A DNA stretch of 11,734 bases from Dehalococcoidia bacterium UBA1328 (lineage in GTDB: Bacteria; Chloroflexota; Dehalococcoidia; Lucifugimonadales; Lucifugimonadaceae). This document shows, one piece after another, positions 6,888 to 11,734 of this stretch; positions within the stretch are counted from its first letter, which is position 1, and every line of letters starts with the position of its first letter. A model generated the notes under the pieces. It saw only the letters and a program-made list of their open reading frames with translations. It did no database searches and was not told where the DNA came from. The stretch spans positions 1-11,734 of the forward strand of contig DBTA01000064.1 of the NCBI GenBank assembly GCA_002306815.1, given 5' to 3'. The position numbers and the translations under genes are program-made.

Positions 6888-8042
6888 ATGAAAATCACCA
6901 GAGTTGATCAGTTCGCACCGAGAAATCGCACGCGGCTGATTCGTATCGCTACCGACACCGGAATTGAAGGCTGGGCAGAAAGCACCCTTGAGGGAAAACC
7001 TCAGAGTGTGCCTGCAGCTATTAACGAGTTTGCCGAATACCTGATCGGTAAAGACCCGTTGAGGATCGAACACCACTGGCAGCAGATGTATCGATCATCA
7101 TTCTTCCGAGGTGGTGCTAACAACATGTCGGCGATCGCTGCGATCAACGCGGCATTGTGGGACATTGCCGGAAAGCATTTCGGCGTGCCGAGCTACATGT
7201 TGATGGGCGGAAACGTTCGAGATCGAATCCGCGTGTACGCTCACTGGGGAATTCGTGACCTTTCTGATGAGGGACTGGAAGCTTCACGAGAGCGACTCGA
7301 CATGCTCCAGAAGAGTGGTTACACCGGCTACAAGGCAGGACCTGCAGGGACGTGGCGCGCCCACGAACCGCCGTCCCGAATCGACGAATTCGTGAAGGCC
7401 GCCTACTTGATGCGAGAGTGGGTTGGCGACGATGTAGAACTCTGCTTCGACTTCCACGGCAAGATGACTCCAGGTCTGGCAGCCGAAGTTTGCAACGAGA
7501 TAAAGGGCATGCGCCCAATGTTCGTTGAGGAGCCAATTCCGCAGGAAAACCCGGATGCCCTAAAACGGGTTCAGGAACAGGTTCCGTTCCCTCTGGCAAC
7601 CGGTGAAAGGCTGCTTTCACGCTGGGAGTTCCGAGAAGTGATCGAGAAACAAGCCGTTTCTCTCCTGCAACCCGATGTTGCGCACTGCGGTGGCCCATCC
7701 GAACTTAAGCGAATCGCCAACTACGCAGAGGTTTACTACCAGCACATCATGCCTCACTGCGCAATTGGGCCTCTGGCTCTTGCGGCTTGCATGCTGGTCG
7801 ACGCTGTGGTTCCGAACTTCCTAATTCAGGAACAGGTTGACGCTGGTCTTGGTGTCGGACTCCTCAAGAACCCATGGCAAGTCAAAGAAGGTCACATTGA
7901 TCTCTGGACTACCCCGGGACTCGGAGTCGAACTCGACGAAGCTGAAGCGACCAAGACCTACGATGGCGACGCATACGGCTATCACAAAGAGCTCGGCGGC
8001 GAGTATTACTACGACAACGACGGATCGGTAGCAGACTGGTAG
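6888..8042 (+). CDS. Enolase-superfamily sugar-acid dehydratase, D-galactonate dehydratase (DgoD)-like
   Basis: A 384-residue cytoplasmic enzyme of the mandelate racemase/muconate lactonizing enzyme group, with an N-terminal capping domain (about 1-115) and a (beta/alpha)-barrel. It should abstract a proton alpha to a carboxylate and eliminate water from a sugar acid. Metal ligands are Asp188, Glu214 and Glu240; acid/base candidates are His190 (in DFHGK) and His290 (in PHCAIGP); Glu315 lies in IQEQ. Each is exactly five residues beyond the position I recall for E. coli DgoD (183, 209, 235, 185, 285, 310), and the total length (384 against 382) agrees. Other aldonate dehydratases share this arrangement, so the sugar is uncertain. 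ATG 6888 is chosen because MKITRV opens the family; a TTG at 6834 would add 18 unsupported residues. No Shine-Dalgarno is seen before either start. Confidence 0.9.
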   Translation: MKITRVDQFAPRNRTRLIRIATDTGIEGWAESTLEGKPQSVPAAINEFAEYLIGKDPLRIEHHWQQMYRSSFFRGGANNMSAIAAINAALWDIAGKHFGVPSYMLMGGNVRDRIRVYAHWGIRDLSDEGLEASRERLDMLQKSGYTGYKAGPAGTWRAHEPPSRIDEFVKAAYLMREWVGDDVELCFDFHGKMTPGLAAEVCNEIKGMRPMFVEEPIPQENPDALKRVQEQVPFPLATGERLLSRWEFREVIEKQAVSLLQPDVAHCGGPSELKRIANYAEVYYQHIMPHCAIGPLALAACMLVDAVVPNFLIQEQVDAGLGVGLLKNPWQVKEGHIDLWTTPGLGVELDEAEATKTYDGDAYGYHKELGGEYYYDNDGSVADW

Positions 8043-8069
8043 TCACCGGTCCGAAGCGAACCTGTTAAC

Positions 8070-8109
8070 AACGTAGCGGCCAGATCGACACTGATCTGGT
8101 CGCTTCGTT
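8070..8109. terminator. Long hairpin downstream of the DgoD-like gene
   Basis: AGCGGCCAGATC (8075-8086) pairs with GATCTGGTCGCT (8093-8104) over 12 bp with one G-U, around the 6-nt loop GACACT. Beyond one T-T mismatch, AACG (8070-8073) pairs with CGTT (8106-8109), giving about 16 pairs in all. It starts 27 bp after the stop codon, as expected of a transcript end. No T-tract follows, so it may act as an mRNA 3'-end stabiliser or a factor-aided terminator rather than a classic intrinsic one. Confidence 0.6.
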
Positions 8110-8365
8110 AAGGTCTAGCGAGCCCGGAACCTCACCCCTCTCCACACGATTCCCGCCTCCATTTCCCGACCGTAGCGAATGCGAAGTGGAGGGATCTCCA
8201 TTGGAGGTCAATCACCTATGCACACGAATCGCCCACAAGAGCCAATCCGCCTAACAGAGACCCCTCGAGTACCTCGGGAAATCGATGCTTTTGAAGGGAA
8301 TCCTCATGAAAGACAAGCCCGATGTCCCGACGCAAGGAGGGACCTGATGCGGGGTCGCGCGCCAC
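8110..8365. other. Convergent intergenic gap, no gene seen
   Basis: With the hairpin at 8070-8109 this completes a 323-bp gap between the ends of the DgoD-like and amidase genes. It holds CTCACCCCT (8131-8139), also found in the other convergent gap, the hairpin repeat copy B (8164-8194) and a small palindrome CTCCA-T-TGGAG (8196-8206). A plus-strand open frame crosses it, but its sequence is arginine/proline-rich with no recognisable domain and it runs into the amidase gene antisense, so I treat it as non-coding. Confidence 0.6.
8164..8194. repeat. Short hairpin intergenic repeat, copy B
   Basis: Same architecture as 4773-4803: TCCC, GA, CCG, a 14-nt loop containing AGCGA and ending AG, then TGG, A, GGGA. 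TCCC pairs with GGGA and CCG with TGG through one G-U. Against copy A the outer stem has a T-A pair replaced by C-G, a compensatory change indicating that the hairpin, not only the sequence, is kept. Confidence 0.6.
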
Positions 8366-9802
8366 TCACGAAACCGCCGGACGCACTCCGGTCCACGGAC
8401 GCGCCTTCTCAAACGCCCTGCTCGCTCGATACACCGTCGCGTCTTCATCGTAGCCGCCAATGATCTGCATCCCGACCGGCATTCCACCTTCACCAAAGCC
8501 AACAGGCACTGAAGAAGCGGGATTGAAAGATGAATTGAAGATCATCGTGAACGGGATCGCTCCATAGTTGATCCCCGCCATTTCGTCGTCATTGCGCCTG
8601 GAACCGATCTCGGTAGGCGGATCCAAATGCGGCCATGCAACCGCGGCGTTGGTAGGTGCAAGAACCAGATCGAACTCTTCGAAAAGCTGGTGTAACTTCA
8701 ACTGAAGATTCTGTACATCGCGTAACGCTGCAGATACATCCGCACCCGACAGCGATATACCGTGATTGATCATTTCGAGCGTGTATGGCATTAGCGTTTC
8801 CGGACTCTCCTCGGCTAGGTGTCCGTACATTGCTACCTGCCCTGCCGTCCAGAGCGTCCACCACGCGTCCCTCGGGATCGGATCGAAGCTGATATCAAGC
8901 GGATCAAGATCAGCTCCTTGTTCCGAGAACGCACTCCACGACGATTCAACCGGCCCGGCAACATCATCGTTCACATCAGAAATACCAAGAGTCATGGTGG
9001 TGCCAATCTTCATCCCTGCAACACCGTCTTCGAGTTCAGAAAGGTAGTCAGGGACATCTGATTTCACGGAACCCGGATCTCTAGGATCAAAACCAGCTAG
9101 CGCCCGGTTCAAGATCGCTGAATCTCTCACGTCTTGAGACATTGGACCGCTGGTTCCAGCTGAGTTGTACGCCGGCTTTGCCTGTCCGCCAAAGCGAGGG
9201 ATTCGACCATGGGTCGGCTTGTGCCCAAAGATTCCACAGAACGATGCGGGAAGTCGAATCGATCCACCGCCGTCCGAACCGGTTCCAATCGAACACATTC
9301 CAGAAGCAATAGCCGCCGCAGTACCGCCACTCGAACCGCCTGGCATCCGTTCGATGTCCCAAGGGTTGTTGCATGTCGCAGCAATGCTAGTGAACGTCTC
9401 TTCACGGTTTCCAAACTCGGGAGTATTGGTCTTGCCGAGAATCACAGCTCCAGTCGCTCGAAGCCGCTCGATAACTACCGAATCGTAGTCAGGAATCCAA
9501 TCGTTGAAGAAAGCGCTTCCTAATGTCGTTCGCAGACCTTTCGTAACTTCGAGATCTTTGACGGCAACAGGAACACCGTGAAGCGGCCCCGCAGCGTCAC
9601 CACTGGCAAGTTTGGTGTCGGCTGCCTCAGCAGATTTCAGGGCGCCTTCTTCATCAAGGGTAATGAAAGCATTCAGTTGTGGTTCAAACTCTGCAATTCG
9701 ACGCAGCGAAGCTTCGATCATTTCCACTGACGATATTTCGCCATCTACGATCATTTGGCGCTGTTTGTGCGCCGGCAAAAACATCAACTCTCGATCGTTC
9801 AT
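8366..9802 (-). CDS. Amidase-signature-family hydrolase
   Basis: A 478-residue enzyme of the amidase signature family, which hydrolyses carboxamides through a Ser-cisSer-Lys triad. Visible are the Lys in PVAVKD (Lys82), the GGSSGG loop (155-160, cis-Ser157) and GSDGGGSIRLPA with nucleophile Ser181. The spacings Lys82-Ser157-Ser181 equal those I recall for the Staphylococcus GatA subunit (79-154-178), so the enzyme should be active. No gatB or gatC gene is near and the partner genes look catabolic, so a stand-alone amidase is likelier than the tRNA amidotransferase subunit; the substrate is unknown. ATG 9802 is backed by GGGAGGT at 9811-9817. The start overlaps the stop of the upstream SRPBCC frame as ATGA, the sign of translational coupling. 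The C-terminus lies in the convergent gap. Confidence 0.93.
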   Translation of the reverse strand: MNDRELMFLPAHKQRQMIVDGEISSVEMIEASLRRIAEFEPQLNAFITLDEEGALKSAEAADTKLASGDAAGPLHGVPVAVKDLEVTKGLRTTLGSAFFNDWIPDYDSVVIERLRATGAVILGKTNTPEFGNREETFTSIAATCNNPWDIERMPGGSSGGTAAAIASGMCSIGTGSDGGGSIRLPASFCGIFGHKPTHGRIPRFGGQAKPAYNSAGTSGPMSQDVRDSAILNRALAGFDPRDPGSVKSDVPDYLSELEDGVAGMKIGTTMTLGISDVNDDVAGPVESSWSAFSEQGADLDPLDISFDPIPRDAWWTLWTAGQVAMYGHLAEESPETLMPYTLEMINHGISLSGADVSAALRDVQNLQLKLHQLFEEFDLVLAPTNAAVAWPHLDPPTEIGSRRNDDEMAGINYGAIPFTMIFNSSFNPASSVPVGFGEGGMPVGMQIIGGYDEDATVYRASRAFEKARPWTGVRPAVS

Positions 9803-10317
9803 TTACCGATACCTCCCGAATCAATCGCTGGTTCAAACGCTCCACATGTCTCTATCTTTCGAGTGCAGATCGCAAATCGTTTTAGTTCGCCGACCATCCG
9901 GCGCTTCATGAAGTATTTTGCAAACCACCCCGTGAGCACGAACGCAACGGCGGTGACCTTACTGTCGGAACCAGCGGTCAGTCGCCAATTCGCCGTTGTC
10001 GATTCACCGTCACTCGACTCTTCCAGTCGGTAGTCGAAATCGATCGGATACGGACCTTCTACCGTCGTGCCCTCGAATAGAGTCGGTCGCTCAGTGGCTC
10101 GTACCTTGAAAATGATCTCGTTCACTTTCTTTCCGTAGGCGTAGTCGATCCGTTACAGCGAACCGATCACGTCCAGCTTGCCATAGTCAATCCACTCACC
10201 CGGTGAGTTCACATCCGTGACCCACTCGTGAAGTGTCTCCGGCGCAACCATGTAATCCCAAATAACCGTCGCTGGTTTGTTTATCGTTCCCGATTCAGTT
10301 GCAGAAATCGTTGGCGT
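9799..10317 (-). pseudogene. SRPBCC-family protein gene with in-frame stop and ACG in the start position
   Basis: The two halves of one SRPBCC (polyketide cyclase/START-like) domain lie in the same frame, separated only by TAA at 10153-10155. The first half (54 codons) has the N-terminal strand and helix, INKPATVIWDYMVAPETL, and ends DVIGSL. The second resumes RIDYAYGKKVNE and continues through PYPIDFDYRLEE to a normal C-terminus, whose TGA overlaps the amidase ATG. Family members usually read on through a GSR-like turn here, so the stop replaces one residue, for example CAA, AAA or GAA changed to TAA. The natural start is also missing: ACG at 10315-10317 sits eight bases after the strong ribosome site GGGAGGG (10326-10332) where ATG is expected. 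A GTG at 10378-10380 is in frame but adds 21 unlike residues and overlaps the SDR gene. Two single-base transitions could explain both defects. Alternatives are sequencing error, or restart at GTG 10125. Confidence 0.78.
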
Positions 10318-10363
10318 AACTCTCTCCCTCCCTCGTGATCGATCCCCATTTAGGTGCGAATCC

Positions 10364-11206
10364 TTAGTCGAATGCAGCACCGCCGTTTACGTTCAGAGCC
10401 TGACCGGTGATTTCTGATGCGTCATCCGATGCCAGAAACGCAACAGCCTTGCCGATATCCTCAGGTGTCTGCGGTCGACCCAATGGCATGGTCGCCTTGA
10501 TTTGGTCAATAAATATTTCGTACGGAGTCATTTCAGCAAATGCCGGATTTAGCTCTTTGTGATTCACGGCGATCGCCTCCCACATGGCAGTCCAGAGTCG
10601 GCCCGGGCAAACGGCATTCACGTTGATGTTGTAGCTACCGAGCTCCATTGAGAGAAGATGGGTGTACTGGATCGCCGCGGCTTTCGACACGAGATACGGA
10701 TGCTGTGCATTACCGCGCCCCTTATCGCCAACTCCACGTGGTTTCCTGCCACCGTGCGAAGCAATGATTACGATCTTCCCTGCTTCTCGATCCTTCATGT
10801 GCTCTTTCACCGCATCGGCGGTATTCGTAAGACCCTGCACGTTGACCGCGAAGGTCAGATCCCAGTCTTCCTTCGTGAAATCCTGGCGCTCGTTGAATCC
10901 TCGACCACCAATTACACCGGCGTTCGGTACACAAATGTCGATCCCGCCCAGTTCGGAAATAGTTCTCCCGGCGAAATGATCGAGAGAGTCGGGATCGGTG
11001 ACATCCACCGCTCCCCCAATTGCCTTACCACCGGCAGTGTTGATTGCATCAGCAGTTTCCTGTGCGGCGGCTCCATCAAGGTCACAAACGGCGACAGCGG
11101 CGCCTCGCTCGACGAGAACCTGCGCTATTCCCACGCCGATTCCACGTCCCGCACCGGTTATGAGTGCGACCTTGTCCTGAAGCTGTCCTGCCATTGCCCC
11201 TGCCAT
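10364..11206 (-). CDS. Short-chain dehydrogenase/reductase (SDR)
   Basis: A 280-residue NAD(P)-dependent oxidoreductase with a Rossmann fold. Cofactor loop TGAGRGIG at 17-24, acidic Asp42 after the second strand (CDLD) favouring NAD over NADP, NAG at 95-97, Asn122 of the active-site tetrad, Ser150, and Tyr171-x3-Lys175. The C-terminal signature GQALNVNGG is normal. The gap from Ser150 to Tyr171 is 21 residues against about 13 in classical SDRs, owing to a basic, glycine-rich insert (GGRKPRGVGDKGRG) beside the active site that may shape the substrate pocket. The substrate is unknown. It is the first gene of the SDR-SRPBCC-amidase unit, its stop lying 46 bp before the ACG of the SRPBCC gene. 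ATG 11206 has GGGGA eight bases upstream; ATG 11194 is an alternative that would remove four residues. Confidence 0.92.
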   Translation of the reverse strand: MAGAMAGQLQDKVALITGAGRGIGVGIAQVLVERGAAVAVCDLDGAAAQETADAINTAGGKAIGGAVDVTDPDSLDHFAGRTISELGGIDICVPNAGVIGGRGFNERQDFTKEDWDLTFAVNVQGLTNTADAVKEHMKDREAGKIVIIASHGGRKPRGVGDKGRGNAQHPYLVSKAAAIQYTHLLSMELGSYNINVNAVCPGRLWTAMWEAIAVNHKELNPAFAEMTPYEIFIDQIKATMPLGRPQTPEDIGKAVAFLASDDASEITGQALNVNGGAAFD

Positions 11207-11349
11207 GATTTAGGTCCCCATGGGTGTATACCGAGGTTCGATCACGAACCCGGATATGAATCGTAATCGCCGCATAATAGATCACGCTGTTTTTCCTTGC
11301 TCGTGAATTGGACTGTCTTTCTCACGATGCGACTGTAAAATTTATCTAG

Positions 11350-11377
11350 CGTCCGCAGCCTGCGGACGTATTTTTTT
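11350..11377 (+). terminator. Intrinsic-terminator-like hairpin in the glyS leader
   Basis: CGTCCGCA (11350-11357) pairs perfectly with TGCGGACG (11361-11368) around a GCC loop, followed by TA and seven Ts (11371-11377). This is a textbook Rho-independent terminator on the plus strand. It lies 42 bp before the glyS start codon, and the nearest plus-strand gene upstream ends at 8042, so the likeliest transcript for it to stop is the glyS message itself. No T-box consensus is seen. Confidence 0.7.
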
Positions 11378-11419
11378 GTGCAGACACGGCAGCCCGGTGT
11401 GGACTGTAGGAGCAATAAA

Positions 11420-11734
11420 TTGGTCAAGCGCACTCTTCCCGGCACCAGTCTCGATACCCTCGTTTCCCTTTCTAAGCGACGTGGATTCGTCTTTCAAAGC
11501 TCGGAAATTTACGGCGGACTCGCCAGCGTGTGGGACTACGGGCCCGTAGGAGTTGAACTGAAGCGCAACGTAAAAGACGCTTGGTGGAAGTCGATGGTGC
11601 GTGAGCGCGACGACGTTGTCGGTCTTGACGCATCGATTCTTATGCACCCGGACGTGTGGGTAGCTTCAGGTCACCTCGAAAGCTTCAGCGACCCTCTCGT
11701 TGAGTGCCAGGCCTGCCACCGACGGTTCCGTCAG
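11420..11734 (+). CDS. glyS: Glycyl-tRNA synthetase, dimeric class II type, 3'-truncated by the window edge
   Basis: The first 105 codons of GlyRS, which charges tRNA-Gly with glycine. The N-terminal class II motif-1 region is unmistakable: FVFQSSEIYGG, VWDYGPVGVELKRN, DAWWKSMVRERDDVVGLDAS, ILMHPDVWVASGH and FSDPL, then C-Q-A-C-H at the start of the usual cysteine-containing insertion. This is the alpha2 GlyRS (archaeal/eukaryotic-like and found in many bacteria), not the alpha2-beta2 GlyQ/GlyS type of E. coli; the single-chain gene is named glyS or glyQS depending on the database. The start is TTG at 11420, supported by AGGAG at 11408-11412, seven bases upstream; an in-frame GTG at 11399 has no such site. 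A terminator-like hairpin precedes it. Confidence 0.95.
   Translation, partial: MVKRTLPGTSLDTLVSLSKRRGFVFQSSEIYGGLASVWDYGPVGVELKRNVKDAWWKSMVRERDDVVGLDASILMHPDVWVASGHLESFSDPLVECQACHRRFRQ

Noticed and set aside
8179..8463. A plus-strand open frame of 94 codons in the gap and over the end of the amidase
   Set aside because: Arg/Pro-rich, no known motif, and it runs antisense through conserved amidase sequence.
10318..10380. GTG at 10380 as the true start of the SRPBCC gene
   Set aside because: It adds 21 residues unlike the family, overlaps the SDR end, and ignores the strong GGGAGGG site placed for a start at 10317.
11222..11237. T-box-like motif GGGTGTATACCGAGG upstream of glyS
   Set aside because: It lacks the invariant TGG that pairs with the tRNA end, and it lies over 100 bp from the terminator hairpin rather than directly before it.
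11235..11250. TTCGATC sequence resembling a tRNA T-loop
   Set aside because: The flanks form a simple GGTTCG/CGAACC hairpin; no acceptor, D or anticodon arm can be built around it.
10658..11266. A 202-codon plus-strand open frame opposite the SDR gene
   Set aside because: It is the antisense shadow of a textbook SDR with all catalytic motifs; the translated sequence shows no recognisable domain.
11220..11306. A 28-codon plus-strand open frame that could be a leader peptide for glyS
   Set aside because: Only a weak ribosome site, and no run of glycine codons as expected for glycine-sensing attenuation.
1..11734. Mobile element, CRISPR array, prophage or integration site
   Set aside because: No transposase, integrase, regular spacer array, terminal inverted repeats or tRNA with a duplicated end was found on either strand.

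Overview
The window reads as ordinary chromosomal DNA of a free-living heterotrophic bacterium with mid-range GC, closely packed genes and several non-ATG starts (TTG for glyS and for the CoxG-like gene). There is no transposase, integrase, CRISPR array, rRNA or tRNA. The gene mix is: class II fumarase, dimeric-type glycyl-tRNA synthetase, a galactonate-dehydratase-like enolase-superfamily enzyme, an amidase, an SDR, VOC and SRPBCC proteins, and a D-glutamate cyclase pair. It would suit a marine SAR202-type Chloroflexota bacterium, but that is a guess from gene content (about 0.4 confidence) and no marker here proves it.

Layout. Positions 1-1257 (+) hold a fumarase missing its N-terminus. At 1365-2765 (+) a Rid-family protein is followed by a protein made of two tandem VOC (glyoxalase-fold) domains. 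At 2778-3224 (-) lies a CoxG-like SRPBCC protein, divergent from an MFS exporter at 3345-4616 (+). A 358-bp convergent gap with a hairpin repeat follows. At 4975-6695 (-) a two-gene unit encodes, as separate proteins, the two domains that are fused in the animal mitochondrial D-glutamate cyclase DGLUCY; its promoter appears to give a leaderless mRNA. Divergent from it, 6888-8042 (+) encodes a DgoD-like dehydratase with the full set of expected active-site residues. A second convergent gap (8043-8365) holds a strong hairpin and a second copy of the repeat. At 8366-11206 (-) lies a three-gene unit transcribed SDR, SRPBCC, amidase; its middle gene is broken by an in-frame TAA and has ACG where its start codon should be. 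At 11420-11734 (+) glyS begins and runs off the end; its leader contains an intrinsic-terminator-like hairpin with seven Ts.

How the genes fit together. The clearest functional unit is the D-glutamate cyclase pair, expected to act on D-glutamate / 5-oxo-D-proline. The Rid/VOC pair looks like small-molecule or reactive-intermediate handling. The SDR-SRPBCC-amidase unit looks catabolic, with unknown substrate. Fumarase and GlyRS are housekeeping genes at the two edges.

The items most worth a second look are the decaying SRPBCC gene inside an otherwise intact operon, the terminator-like hairpin in the glyS leader, the split D-glutamate cyclase with a leaderless promoter, and the 31-nt hairpin repeat found in both long convergent gaps with a compensatory base-pair change. 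I see no clearly new multi-gene system such as a defence island, secretion system or biosynthetic cluster.
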